Origin: Ignavibacteria bacterium
GTDB lineage: Bacteria; Bacteroidota; Ignavibacteria; UBA10030
Assembly: GCA_016873755.1 (NCBI GenBank)
Contig: VGWB01000015.1
Span: 1-33,759 of the forward strand
Length of the DNA stretch: 33,759 nucleotides
Direction: 5' to 3'
Part shown: positions 1-8,525 of the stretch, piece by piece
Numbering within the stretch: the first letter of the stretch is position 1
Layout of the letters: each line of letters begins with the position of its first letter
Translations under genes and position numbers: made by a program
Notes under the pieces: model-generated
What the model was told of the DNA's origin: nothing
Seen by the model: the letters and a program-made list of their open reading frames with translations, nothing else
The model's database searches: none

Positions 1-2515
1 TCTGCGGCATCCATGTGTGTCCGCCATCTGTCGTGCGAAGAATCGTGCCAGATTTCCCCACGGCTGTTCCAGTGTTGGTATCGGTGAACCAGACGCCGTA
101 CAGAAGATCCGTCGTCCTACTGTACTGGCGATACCACCACTTACCTCCGTTGGTCGTCCGCAGAATAATCCCGTCGGAGCCGACGATGGTTCCGGTGTTT
201 GCATCGGTGAAGGAAACCGCCCGCAGGGAACTCGCCGGACCTCTGATCTGAGATACCCATGTGGCGCCTCCGTCAGTGGTTCGGTAGATGGCTCCACCAT
301 TGCCCACCAGTGTTCCCGTGCTGCTATCTGTGAAGCAAATCCCATAGAAATTCACCGTCGGCTCGAGGGAGCGCACATTCCAGGTTGCGCCACCGTCGCT
401 GGTCTGGACAAGTGTGCCCGAATTCCCAACGGCGCTTCCCCTTTTCGCGTCAATGAACCAGACCGACCGGAGATCCGCGTTTGTCATTGCTATCTGGCGG
501 GTCCATGTCTGCCCACCGTTCGTGCTTTTGGCAACCGTGCCAAAGTCCCCGACTGCGAACAAGTTATTCTCATCGACGGCATAGAGAGCCCTGAGATCGA
601 CCCATTGCTGCACCGGACTCTCCCAGGTCCACAGCTTATGAGGAACAAGCATCGGCTTCGCGAGCTCAGCAACGGTTGTCAGCATCAGCTGCGCCGCCCT
701 GCGCATCAGTCCCGGATGGAGCTTGTCGACGGTGTCCGTCGGCTTGTGATAATGGGGATTGCCACCTCCCCAGATTTCCGTCGGAGTGCCTTCGCTAACC
801 TCAAGCGCATCATAGCCTGCCATTGCGAATGGTCCGTAATCGCTTGCACCAGTGCTGTCGACAAAGGGATCGAGCGTTGCTCCGATGCCGTAGCGCAAGT
901 TGTAGACGAGTGCCGAGTCAACCATCCAATTCCGCGCGAGGTAACTGCCGACGACAAGTCGTGTTGTGTCACCTTTCAGCGGATAGGCAATCATGTCGCC
1001 GTTCACGACACCGATGATTGGCCTGTTTTCGCCTCGTGCACGGGATGCGTATTCCTCACTTCCCATCATCCCGAGTTCTTCACCCGAAACAGCGATGAGC
1101 TTGATCGTTGATTCAAACTGGTAGTTTGTGAGAATTCGTGCGGCTTCCATCATGGCACTCGTCCCGCTCGCATTATCATCTGCACCCGGGGAATTGTTGC
1201 CACTGTCGTAGTGTGCGACCAACACACACTCCCTCTCCGGCGTCACGAGACCGGGGATAGTCACGACGATGTTGCGAGAGGTATGTAAAACATCCGGCGG
1301 AAGGCTTGGCGTTCTGCGAACCCACGTGGCTCCTCCATCTGCACTCACCGCCAGGGCCCCATGGCTGCCACAACTAAGCAAATTCTTGGAACCGAGAGCT
1401 TTTATCCTTCCCAGGCCAATCCAACCATAACGCCGGAGAGGATCGATCCTCGTCCAGCTCTGGCCACCATCAGTTGTTCGCAGGACGCTACCGGCGTAAT
1501 CTGCAGTCCACCCCGAAGCACTATCAGTGAAACACACATCATACAGATAGCGAGCGGACGGGCGTTCCCGGGCAAGGGGTGGGGCTGGAAGAGCTCTCCA
1601 CGTTGCGCCACCATCGGTGGTTGTCAGGACCGTTCGATAGTCCCCCACCGCCCAGCCCAGGCGGGAACTGGTAAAATCGACTGCGTAGAGGTTAGCTTGC
1701 ACGCCCGAAGACTGACGCGTCCACGACACGCCCCCGTCGGTTGAGCGTATGATTGTACCTCCGTAGCCCACAGCCCACGCGTTCGAGGAATCAACCAGTT
1801 CCACCTCTTTCATCGTGGCTCCGCCGACTGGATTCGAGGCGTGCCACGTCGTTCCGCCGTCGCTTGTGCGAAGTATTGTTCCGGAGGCTCCAACAGCAAG
1901 TCCAACTCTCTCGTTCGCAAAGGAGATGCCGTTGAGAGTGGCTGACACGCCTGAATTCTGTGAAACCCACGTCTTGCCCCCGTCGGTGGTCTTCATAATC
2001 AGTCCCCCATACCCAACGACCCAGCCGGTGTTCTCATCCACGAAGTCGACACCGTAAAGTGCCTGACTTCCGCCCGCCGGTGACTTTTGCAGGGACCACG
2101 TCGAACCACCATCGGTGGTTGTGAGGATCGTTGCTCCCGTACCGACGACCCAGGCCCGATTCTGGCTGATCACTTCGAGATCGTAGAAGGTCTGTGCGCC
2201 AAACGCATACCATTCAGATTCAGCCTTTACCCCCCGCCGGTTCAGTTCATCGACTATCCAATCCGCTGCCGCTTCCTGCTGCGCAGAATATTCGTAACGA
2301 GGGCCAAATCCCTGGAGCGCCTGAACGTTTGCCATCAAATTGCTGCTGGAGACAGCATTGACCATTTGCTGAATCAGTGCGTGCGTGTCGGTATTCCTGC
2401 TCGGTGAGGACGGAAGATGTGACGTCCGTGGTTCGGGTTGTTGAGCTTGGGGATGGGAAATGGAGGGGGCGCTGAGCATCAACAGACCGACGACAATGCT
2501 GCTCTGGCGGGTCAT
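1..2515 (-). CDS. Secreted M28 metallopeptidase with nested Ycf48-type propeller (3' end beyond window)
   Basis: Reverse-strand reading frame open from ATG at 2515 to the left edge (838 codons, no stop), preceded by AGGGAGGT six bases upstream. Residues 1-24 are a signal peptide. Residues about 50-110 look like the N-terminal helices of an M28 peptidase domain. Residues 111-400 then hold seven Ycf48/BNR-like repeats, each ending in a DGGxTW/SW motif (135, 178, 219, 260, 301, 349, 393). The M28 core resumes at about 412. Visible metal ligands are H435 (AHYDS), D446 (GADDNASG), E479/E480 (GEELG), D507 (NGDMIAY) and H590 (HYHKPTDT). From about 640 a second block of the same repeats starts (motifs near 667, 708, 748, 789, 830) and runs off the window. 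Family knowledge: M28 enzymes are zinc aminopeptidases; Ycf48-like propellers mediate protein contacts. Probably exported and possibly surface-attached; a C-terminal sorting domain could lie outside the window. Substrate unknown. Confidence 0.93.
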   Translation of the reverse strand, partial: MTRQSSIVVGLLMLSAPSISHPQAQQPEPRTSHLPSSPSRNTDTHALIQQMVNAVSSSNLMANVQALQGFGPRYEYSAQQEAAADWIVDELNRRGVKAESEWYAFGAQTFYDLEVISQNRAWVVGTGATILTTTDGGSTWSLQKSPAGGSQALYGVDFVDENTGWVVGYGGLIMKTTDGGKTWVSQNSGVSATLNGISFANERVGLAVGASGTILRTSDGGTTWHASNPVGGATMKEVELVDSSNAWAVGYGGTIIRSTDGGVSWTRQSSGVQANLYAVDFTSSRLGWAVGDYRTVLTTTDGGATWRALPAPPLARERPSARYLYDVCFTDSASGWTADYAGSVLRTTDGGQSWTRIDPLRRYGWIGLGRIKALGSKNLLSCGSHGALAVSADGGATWVRRTPSLPPDVLHTSRNIVVTIPGLVTPERECVLVAHYDSGNNSPGADDNASGTSAMMEAARILTNYQFESTIKLIAVSGEELGMMGSEEYASRARGENRPIIGVVNGDMIAYPLKGDTTRLVVGSYLARNWMVDSALVYNLRYGIGATLDPFVDSTGASDYGPFAMAGYDALEVSEGTPTEIWGGGNPHYHKPTDTVDKLHPGLMRRAAQLMLTTVAELAKPMLVPHKLWTWESPVQQWVDLRALYAVDENNLFAVGDFGTVAKSTNGGQTWTRQIAMTNADLRSVWFIDAKRGSAVGNSGTLVQTSDGGATWNVRSLEPTVNFYGICFTDSSTGTLVGNGGAIYRTTDGGATWVSQIRGPASSLRAVSFTDANTGTIVGSDGIILRTTNGGKWWYRQYSRTTDLLYGVWFTDTNTGTAVGKSGTILRTTDGGHTWMPQ

Positions 2516-2646
2516 AGAACGAACCTCCCTTCTGACACCTTCGGATGTCGGTCGCTCATCCCCTTGACCTTTCCCTCTCCTGAGAAAGTAAAAGAAAATC
2601 ACGCTGCGAAAAAGGCAACAGACCAATGGTTCTTCAGCACCGCGAT

Positions 2647-2654
2647 CCAAGATA
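2647..2654 (-). promoter_or_regulatory. Candidate -7 box TATCTTGG upstream of the M28 gene
   Basis: TATCTTGG read on the minus strand, about 130 bases before the M28 start. The ten bases GCTATCTTGG also occur upstream of cydA. It resembles the TAnnTTTG element of Bacteroidota promoters. No good upstream TTG element is seen, so this is tentative. Confidence 0.3.
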
Positions 2655-2763
2655 GCAAGAACCGCCGAAATCCTCTACTTGAACCGAGTTCTGTCGAAGG
2701 GCACGTTGCCGGGGAGGACGCAGGGGGGGGAAATGGTACTTGCCGGAATCCTCAGAGGCACTC

Positions 2764-2780
2764 GCCCTTGACAGAAGGGC
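2764..2780. repeat. Short perfect hairpin
   Basis: GCCCTT, five-base loop GACAG, AAGGGC. No T-run follows on either side, so it is not a typical terminator. It shares the CCCTTGAC core with the hairpin at 3394-3413, which suggests a small interspersed palindrome. Confidence 0.4.
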
Positions 2781-3062
2781 ATCAACTGCCAGGTGACGGA
2801 AAATGCTGACGTTGGCGTTCTCCCGTCTTGTTACCCTGCCTAAAATATTTGTACGTCGTATCTGGCAACAATGTTGTACAGTAACGCAACACTTATGGGG
2901 GGCAGTAACTGTTCTCATCTTCCGGAGTGCACCGACACCAGCGACGCAGATTCTTTCTCCCCACCAGACATTTCCTCGGCATAGAGATTGTAAACTGTAG
3001 TATATTACGGTGGGAGCGGTGAGGACTTTGCAGATTCGCGCCCATCGGAAGGAATACCCGCC

Positions 3063-3302
3063 ATGGGTGGTTTTCTGGAATCGAACACCATCTGGCTGAC
3101 GGCAACAAATGTTGCGCCTGGCCTCTTTGTTCTCATTTGCTGTGTGATCATCGGTCGGCGGCTGATTAAGGACATTCGAAGTCGTGCCAGGGAGAAAAGG
3201 GATTTGGCTCGCGTACCCGGTGATCATCTTGCAGGCCTGGGGAAGCTTGGCATAACGATGCAGGATGGTGGAGAGAGAAAAGACGAGACATTGAGTGAGT
3301 AG
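3063..3302 (+). CDS. Small single-pass membrane protein, unknown function
   Basis: 79 codons, ATG at 3063 preceded by GGAAGGA about ten bases upstream. Residues about 13-32 form one hydrophobic transmembrane segment (LTATNVAPGLFVLICCVIIG). It is followed directly by a strongly basic stretch (RRLIKDIRSRAREKRD), so the N-terminus is predicted outside and the charged tail in the cytoplasm. The C-terminal half is hydrophilic with no recognised domain. It stands alone, diverging from the M28 peptidase gene and convergent with the 3452-4069 gene. The clean membrane topology and ribosome site make it credible as a gene; I do not recognise a family with known function. Confidence 0.6.
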   Translation: MGGFLESNTIWLTATNVAPGLFVLICCVIIGRRLIKDIRSRAREKRDLARVPGDHLAGLGKLGITMQDGGERKDETLSE

Positions 3303-3393
3303 GGGAGATGCACAAGCAGCAACGATTTTGCCCGGACGGTCTGAAGTCGGAGAAGTCTGCTCTCCACTCCGGTGGCGGGTCCTTCGTAATCGC

Positions 3394-3413
3394 CGACCCT
3401 TGACTGAGGGTCG
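3394..3413. repeat. Perfect 7-bp-stem hairpin between convergent genes
   Basis: CGACCCT, loop TGACTG, AGGGTCG. It lies between the convergent 79-aa gene and the exported-protein gene. No U-tract follows in either direction, so an intrinsic terminator is doubtful. It may be a factor-dependent 3' stabiliser or a small interspersed repeat related to 2764-2780. Confidence 0.4.
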
Positions 3414-3451
3414 CCCTTCTCATGAACCTGCTGGTGAGGTCCTCCGGGAGC

Positions 3452-4069
3452 TCACATCATCCCAATCCATTTGACGGACCCATCCATTCGGATGCCCAGT
3501 TGAACGTCGTCTTGCTCGTCGCCGTTCCGGTTCTTCAGCCAGACGTACCAGTAGACTTCGTCCGAAGACCTATTCTGGACAACGAGGTTGGCGGAGTAGA
3601 GATAGTGGGTAGAGGCGATGAGTGACTGCTGGAGCGCGTAGTGCTCCGCGAGGTTCAAAGCTGCTTTCAAGCTAACCGGCGGCCATTCCGTTGCGCGCAG
3701 AGCCCTCCGCATCGGCTCGGACGGTGAGATGTGCCATGCTTGGCCCGCTGGTGTCACGGCCAGGCCGATATAGTCGCTTTTCTTATTCTGGGGCTTCACC
3801 CACCACAGTTCGTAGTACTCCTGAGTTTTTTCCTCATCGCTTCCCGCCTTTTTGATGATTCGCGAGCTCTTTTGGATCGCGGCGAGGTAGTAGTCTGATA
3901 TCTCGGGATGGCTCATCCTTGCGTGGTTCTCACCGATCGTCACGACCTCTTCAAGTGAAAAGAGGTCTGGCTGCGCCTGCGCGTGGACAAGGGCATACAC
4001 GGCCATCGCAAGTGCAAGGTCAAGAACAATCAGTCGCTGAAACGAGTACAGTGGTTGTGGAGGCATCAT
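3452..4069 (-). CDS. Small exported protein of unknown function
   Basis: 205 codons from the ATG at 4069. A TTG in frame at 4102 is possible, but 4069 (or the adjacent ATG at 4066) is preferred because GAGAG lies six bases upstream and the signal peptide then starts properly. The first about 30 residues are a hydrophobic export signal ending near VHAQAQP. The mature part is mixed alpha/beta and aromatic-rich (YYELWWVKPQ, HYLYSANLV, YWYVWLKNRNG). It ends with a strand-like segment resembling PepSY-type folds (VQLGIRMDGSVKWIGMM). No catalytic motif is visible. It sits downstream of the pafA-like gene on the same strand with a gap of about 230 bases. I do not recognise a named family; the PepSY resemblance is weak. 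Confidence 0.7.
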   Translation of the reverse strand: MMPPQPLYSFQRLIVLDLALAMAVYALVHAQAQPDLFSLEEVVTIGENHARMSHPEISDYYLAAIQKSSRIIKKAGSDEEKTQEYYELWWVKPQNKKSDYIGLAVTPAGQAWHISPSEPMRRALRATEWPPVSLKAALNLAEHYALQQSLIASTHYLYSANLVVQNRSSDEVYWYVWLKNRNGDEQDDVQLGIRMDGSVKWIGMM

Positions 4070-4301
4070 CTTGTTCTCTCGTTGATGAGGTCGGATTGAC
4101 AACCCACGATGGAGTTCAATTTAGAAAACCCGGCATAAAAAAAAAGCCAAAAAAATCTCGTCGCTCGTGAATCGTTGCGAGCTATCCATGTGCTACCACA
4201 GGCCTGTCAGTTTGACCAGCGCCGGCTCAAATGAGAATTCCTGTCTAGGGGGACTTCTTCTGGGATTGGCACTGGCTTCCATTCATGGACCAACCATTGT
4301 C

Positions 4302-5915
4302 TCAATTCGTGACCTCAGGCAGGGGGATCCCGTCAACAGTACTGGGGTAGGTAATTCCCAGCAACTTTGCTATCGTCGGCGCAACATCTACCGTGTGCAC
4401 TTCGCGAGTTACCGTCTTCGATTGAAGTCCTGCACCCCAGAATACCATTGCCACATGAGTATCATAGCGGTACGGCGACCCGTGGGTTGATCCTGTCGGC
4501 GAACTCGTAATGAGACAGTCTTCACAGAACCGGACGTAGAAGTCCTTGCCGCGCGGCGCATAGTAACTGCGTTGGTATTTGTCCAGGTAGGACGAGACAT
4601 TTTCCCTGCTGGTCATATCCCGCCGGAAATAGACATCTTCGATGCCATCGATTGTCAGCAGAGATCTCTTGACACTTTGCTCAAGGGTAACGCTGTCGAT
4701 ACCGACTCGGGCTGCAGCCTCGTAATTCAGAAATGCGTTCTGTTGAACGGGACTCTCGAGGAGACCCAGTTCCTTCCGGGAAGCCGCTGCTAACGCAGCG
4801 ATCTTCGGCTGGAGATCCCGCCGAAAAATAATGCGCCGGCTTCTCTCGTTCCCGATCGTCTTCGCATATTCGGGTAACATTTGAACAGCATGGTCCGCGC
4901 TCATGACAACAAGAACCGCATCCTTGCCGACACGACGTTCAACATCATCGAGGAATGCACCCAAGGCTTGATCGATCCGCAGCAGGTAGTCAAGAACTTC
5001 GTGACTGTTCGGGCCAAAGGCATGGCCGACATAATCGCAGCCGGAAAGGCTAATGCAGAGCAGGTCGGTGACATCCCTTTGGCCTAGTTCTTCAGCATTA
5101 ATGACTTCTCGCGCGAGGTCGAGCAGGAGCACGTCCACATATGGACTCGTGCGAATTTGTTCCTTGATGTTCTCTTGGTCGAAGGGATGTGGGAAACTTG
5201 AGTCGTCCTGCCACTTTGCTTCACCCCCCATTTCGTCCGGGCCATATTTGGCGTAGACGGATTCTGGCATCAGCTTTTCCCAGGAGGGAGGGACGTTCTT
5301 CTCGATCCATTCGGAAACATCGAGGCTTCGCACATAGCTCGGCAAGCGCCGAGTGTAATATGTCGATGTCACAAACCGTCCGGCTTTCCTGTCGTACCAG
5401 AAAGCGCCATCGGGATGTTTTCCACCCATCAAGATTGCACCACGGTCTTTAGGTGAAAGCGAAAACACTTTTGATTTGGGTGATGAGGCTTTCAGCCAAT
5501 CGCCGAGTCCGGTTACCAGAAGGTTCCTCGCGGAGAATCCTCCGCCATATCCTTCCACCGGTTCCGCCGTCGAGTCCTCAACGCAATATACTTCTCTTCT
5601 GGTTCTGGGATCGATCCATTCATTCGAGACGATGCCGCTTGTTGCAGGATAGGCGCCGGTGCCGAGCGTCGCGTGGCCGGGACCTGTCTCGCTTGCAGCA
5701 TAGTTGAGGTCGGCATTGGTGAAATTGACGCCTGCTGTTACAAGGCGCCGGAATCCACCGGTGAACTCTGATTGGTACCGCTCAAAATAGTCGCCTCGCA
5801 ATTGATCAATGGAAACGTAGAGAACAAGGCGGGGGCGGTCGGTGGGGACCGCGCAGGAAATCAATGCAGAGACAAGAACTGCCGGGAAGACGAAGAACCT
5901 TAGTACGTTTGGCAT
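4302..5915 (-). CDS. PafA-like alkaline phosphatase, probable lipoprotein
   Basis: 537 residues, ATG at 5915 with GGAG seven bases upstream. The N-terminus is a lipoprotein-type signal with the lipobox LISC at residues 18-21. The rest is an alkaline-phosphatase-superfamily domain close in layout to the phosphate-insensitive PafA monoesterase of Bacteroidota. Metal and active-site residues can be placed: D37 (VSIDQLRGDY), nucleophile T77 (SETGPGHAT), N98 (SNEW), K156 and R158 (PKDRGA), D294 and H298 (DYVGHAFGPNS), D341 and H342 (SADHA), and H478 or H487 (THGSPYRYDTH). The K/R pair and N98 match the PafA phosphate-binding set, which favours phosphomonoesterase over diesterase activity. It diverges from a UshA-like nucleotidase, so the two probably release phosphate from organic phosphates at the cell envelope. 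Confidence 0.9.
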   Translation of the reverse strand: MPNVLRFFVFPAVLVSALISCAVPTDRPRLVLYVSIDQLRGDYFERYQSEFTGGFRRLVTAGVNFTNADLNYAASETGPGHATLGTGAYPATSGIVSNEWIDPRTRREVYCVEDSTAEPVEGYGGGFSARNLLVTGLGDWLKASSPKSKVFSLSPKDRGAILMGGKHPDGAFWYDRKAGRFVTSTYYTRRLPSYVRSLDVSEWIEKNVPPSWEKLMPESVYAKYGPDEMGGEAKWQDDSSFPHPFDQENIKEQIRTSPYVDVLLLDLAREVINAEELGQRDVTDLLCISLSGCDYVGHAFGPNSHEVLDYLLRIDQALGAFLDDVERRVGKDAVLVVMSADHAVQMLPEYAKTIGNERSRRIIFRRDLQPKIAALAAASRKELGLLESPVQQNAFLNYEAAARVGIDSVTLEQSVKRSLLTIDGIEDVYFRRDMTSRENVSSYLDKYQRSYYAPRGKDFYVRFCEDCLITSSPTGSTHGSPYRYDTHVAMVFWGAGLQSKTVTREVHTVDVAPTIAKLLGITYPSTVDGIPLPEVTN

Positions 5916-5976
5916 ATGTCGCTCCGATGTTCGATGTAGATTTGGGGGAAGGTCATCTCCTCTGAATAGGCGAACC

Positions 5977-5988
5977 TCTTTCGAAAGA
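5977..5988. promoter_or_regulatory. 12-bp perfect palindrome in divergent phosphatase/nucleotidase promoter
   Basis: TCTTTCGAAAGA, perfectly self-complementary, lies between the divergent pafA-like and ushA-like genes. It overlaps the position expected for the upstream promoter element of the plus-strand gene (17 bases before TATCTTAA), so it could be an operator. No PhoB-type direct repeat was recognised. Confidence 0.4.
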
Positions 5989-6001
5989 ACCTTTTTCTCG
6001 C

Positions 6002-6009
6002 TATCTTAA
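6002..6009 (+). promoter_or_regulatory. Candidate -7 box TATCTTAA for the nucleotidase gene
   Basis: TATCTTAA, 48 bases before the ATG at 6058, preceded by a T-rich tract. TTTCGA lies 17 bases upstream. Nine bases, CGCTATCTT, are shared with the box before cydA. Confidence 0.4.
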
Positions 6010-6057
6010 CCTCACGTTTTCCGCCGCTATCATCTGTTCAAAGGAAGAATACTGCTA

Positions 6058-7578
6058 ATGAATCCATCCTTTCGAAGTCAACAGCTCAAGCTGTTGGTTG
6101 CCGTGATCCTTTCGACTCTCGGTTGCGTTGCGCAGCCGAAGAGCATTACGATCCTTCACACTAACGATATCCACGCCAGCTTTGTTCCGCACGAGGCGGT
6201 GTGGGTCAGGAGCACGCCGCGGCCGCTGGTCGGCGGTTTCAACGAGCTTTCGTTCGTGGTGGATAGCCTTCGCCGGGTAAAACCCCACACGCTTCTGCTC
6301 GATGGTGGCGACGTGATGACAGGGAATCCCATCACCGAGTACGTATTTGACGGTGCTCAGGGAGGTGCCCTCTTTGAGATGATGAACAAGATCGGATACG
6401 ACGCGTGGACACCGGGCAATCATGACTTCGACATTTCGAAGGAGAATTTCACCTCTCTGGCAAAGATAGCGAAATTTCCGCCGATCTCCGCGAATGTAGT
6501 CGACAAGGAGGGAAGTCTTGCATTCAATAACAGAGAGTATGTGATCATCGAAAAGAACGGATTGAGGATTGGGATAATCGGACTGATGTCCAGGGCGTTC
6601 TACGATCTCGTCAGTCAGAACAGCACAGTAGGGATCAAGCTCCTGCCTCCCTTGCCGACAATTCGACGACTTGTGAAGGAGCTGGATCCGAAGACCGATC
6701 TCCTTATCGCACTGACCCATCAAGGAGTCGAAGATGATTCCGTTCTCGCGATGACAGTCGAAGGGATTGATGTGGTCGTCGGGGGTCACTCTCACACGAG
6801 GTTGAGAACCCCGAAGGTTGTGAATGGTGTGATTATCGTCCAGACCGGATCAAACTGTGAGAACCTCGGCGTTCTCGATCTCACCGTCGAAAATGACCGG
6901 GTGACGGGGTTTGAGGGCAGACTCATTCAACTCTGGTACAACAGCGCGCGGCCAACAACGGAACTCTCCCGATTCATCGACTCTCTGCAGGCGAAGATCG
7001 ACAAGGACTACGCCGAGGTGATCGGTACCCTTGCCACAGATTGGATCCGGAACCGCTCCGGTGAGAGCAACATCGGCAACTTCATCACCGATGCGCAACG
7101 GGAAGCAGCCGGGGCCGACGTTGCCTTCATGAACATCCACGGCATCCGCAAAGATGCTGCCGCCGGTCCTTTGACCAAGCGGGATCTGTTCGAGATTCTT
7201 CCGTTCCGCAACCTGATGACGACCTTCACGCTGACGGGGAAGGAGATCCACGACATTGTCCAGGGCATCATCGAGAATCAGAAGAAGAACGCGGAGTCCA
7301 TCCACACTTCCGGGATTCTCTGCGAGTGGAGAACTACCGCTGATGGAGATGTCGAGATCAGCAAACTCCTCATCAACGGCAGGCCTCTTGATGAAAACAA
7401 GACCTACCTCGCGACGGCAAATGACTACATGATGGGTGAATCCGGTCGATACCTCCGTATCCCCGCACCGAAGCTGACGTTTTCCAGCGAAATGCTCTTT
7501 GCTGTTGTGGAGAAGAAGATCCGAGAGCTCAAGACCGTCACATCGCAGGTGGAGCACCGGATTCGTAGAGTGCAGTAA
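6058..7578 (+). CDS. UshA-like 5'-nucleotidase / metallophosphoesterase, exported
   Basis: 506 residues, ATG at 6058 with AAGGAAG upstream. An export signal covers residues 1-25. Cys23 lies in STLGC, which only partly fits a lipobox, so lipoprotein status is uncertain. The N-terminal calcineurin-like domain shows all core motifs: D37 and H39 (LHTNDIHA), D85 (LDGGD), N121 and H122 (GNHDFD), H221 (ALTHQG), H244 and H246 (GGHSHTR). The C-terminal 5'-nucleotidase domain (about 325-490) begins after VIGTLATDW and includes GNFITDAQREAAGADVAF and ILPFRNLMTTFTLTG. Family knowledge: these enzymes hydrolyse periplasmic nucleotides and UDP-sugars, yielding nucleosides and phosphate. It diverges from the PafA-like gene and is followed closely by the P-loop NTPase, so the latter may be cotranscribed. 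Confidence 0.93.
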   Translation: MNPSFRSQQLKLLVAVILSTLGCVAQPKSITILHTNDIHASFVPHEAVWVRSTPRPLVGGFNELSFVVDSLRRVKPHTLLLDGGDVMTGNPITEYVFDGAQGGALFEMMNKIGYDAWTPGNHDFDISKENFTSLAKIAKFPPISANVVDKEGSLAFNNREYVIIEKNGLRIGIIGLMSRAFYDLVSQNSTVGIKLLPPLPTIRRLVKELDPKTDLLIALTHQGVEDDSVLAMTVEGIDVVVGGHSHTRLRTPKVVNGVIIVQTGSNCENLGVLDLTVENDRVTGFEGRLIQLWYNSARPTTELSRFIDSLQAKIDKDYAEVIGTLATDWIRNRSGESNIGNFITDAQREAAGADVAFMNIHGIRKDAAAGPLTKRDLFEILPFRNLMTTFTLTGKEIHDIVQGIIENQKKNAESIHTSGILCEWRTTADGDVEISKLLINGRPLDENKTYLATANDYMMGESGRYLRIPAPKLTFSSEMLFAVVEKKIRELKTVTSQVEHRIRRVQ

Positions 7579-7612
7579 CACCTCTGTTGACCATCACGAT
7601 GAGGATTCTCCT

Positions 7613-8329
7613 ATGACCGGACATTTTCCTGTTTTGATTATCACCGGCCGTCCTGCTGCCGGGAAGTCGGAAGTCATTGACTATCTCAAGAGCACGGACG
7701 CAGCCGAACGCTTGCGGCGCTTTCACATTGCAGCCTTTGAGGAGCTCGACGATTTCGTCTATGTCTGGGAGACATTCGAGATCGACGACATTCTGACGAA
7801 GCATGGGAAGCAGCGCATCTGGACGGATGAGAAGTACTGGTTCAAGGATCATTTCCTGTGGAACCTGTACATCGAGCGCATCAACCTTGAGTACCGGAAG
7901 AAGCTTGCCCGCAACCCGAAGTACCATGATTCTACCACCACCCTCGTTGAGTTTGCACGCGGCGGCGAGAACGGGATCTATGAAGCGTTAAGCTACCTGC
8001 ATGAAGAAGTTCTGAAGCGAGCGTGCCTGGTGTACATCCGGGTTTCCTACGAGGAATCGGTCCGGAAGAACCACAGGCGTGCCCGGAAGGGGATGGAGGA
8101 CTCGATCCTCTACCACTCGCTGCCGGATGAGAAGATGGAGTTTTACTACAAGACGAATGACTGGGACAAACTCGAGGCGAAGGACCCGAACTTCATTGAG
8201 GTAAGAGGACGGAGGATTCCCTACGCCGTTTTCGAGAATGAGCCGGAAAAGACGCTTGATCCAGTGCTCATCGGCAACGAGCTTGAGCGCGTCGCGACAA
8301 AGCTCTGGGATTTGTGGAAGGAGAAATGA
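7613..8329 (+). CDS. P-loop NTPase, nucleoside/adenylate-kinase-like, unknown substrate
   Basis: 238 residues from ATG at 7613, with GAGGA eight bases upstream; in-frame upstream starts would overlap the nucleotidase gene and lack a ribosome site. A Walker A motif, GRPAAGKS, spans residues 12-19 after a short beta strand (PVLIIT), typical of small-molecule kinases and gluconate/adenylate-kinase-like folds. The middle is rich in aromatic and charged residues (WTDEKYWFKDHFLWNLYIERINLEY is split by no gap). A basic segment, RKNHRRARKG, may act as the lid that contacts ATP. It lacks a signal peptide, so it is cytoplasmic. The gap to the nucleotidase gene is 34 bases, which suggests one transcript and perhaps a salvage role; the substrate cannot be read from the sequence. 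Confidence 0.8.
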   Translation: MTGHFPVLIITGRPAAGKSEVIDYLKSTDAAERLRRFHIAAFEELDDFVYVWETFEIDDILTKHGKQRIWTDEKYWFKDHFLWNLYIERINLEYRKKLARNPKYHDSTTTLVEFARGGENGIYEALSYLHEEVLKRACLVYIRVSYEESVRKNHRRARKGMEDSILYHSLPDEKMEFYYKTNDWDKLEAKDPNFIEVRGRRIPYAVFENEPEKTLDPVLIGNELERVATKLWDLWKEK

Positions 8330-8377
8330 GTGAATTCGTTGGGAATGCGACCGGAATAGATCTCGGAAGTACCTCGT

Positions 8378-8439
8378 TATGCCCGCGGGTTGTACGCTTC
8401 CTGCATCCCGCCGCTCTGTGAAGGAGAAGCGGGCATCCT
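8378..8439. repeat. Widely spaced inverted repeat
   Basis: ATGCCCGC near 8378 and its complement GCGGGCAT near 8432 bracket about 45 bases after the NTPase stop. It could fold as a long-loop stem in the transcript. No T-run follows, so terminator function is unsupported. Confidence 0.25.
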
Positions 8440-8525
8440 GACAGGGCTTTGTTCTGGATTCCCCGCCAGTGTCATTCATCCTGCGCTATTGCGCCACCGC
8501 CCGGGGAATTATGAACCGGGATTAG

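Larger units (their letters stand above)
2516..3062. other. Intergenic region, 547 bp, divergent promoters
   Basis: No convincing gene in either strand. It separates the minus-strand M28 peptidase gene from the plus-strand 79-aa gene. It holds a TATCTTGG box on the minus strand (2647-2654) and a small perfect hairpin at 2764-2780. An AT-rich stretch around 2985-3012 could carry the promoter of the plus-strand gene. Weak reading frames here lack ribosome binding sites and recognisable composition. Confidence 0.6.

Noticed and set aside
17-1111. Long plus-strand frame of 364 codons
   Set aside because: Antisense to the M28 peptidase gene, whose frame carries metal-site motifs and repeats; the plus-strand frame has no recognisable motif or ribosome site.
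2634-3227. Minus-strand frame of 197 codons before the M28 gene
   Set aside because: No ribosome site, no domain, Cys/Arg/Ser-rich composition typical of chance frames, and it overlaps the better small membrane protein gene.
6055-7581. Two minus-strand frames of about 245 codons each
   Set aside because: Antisense shadows of the 5'-nucleotidase gene.
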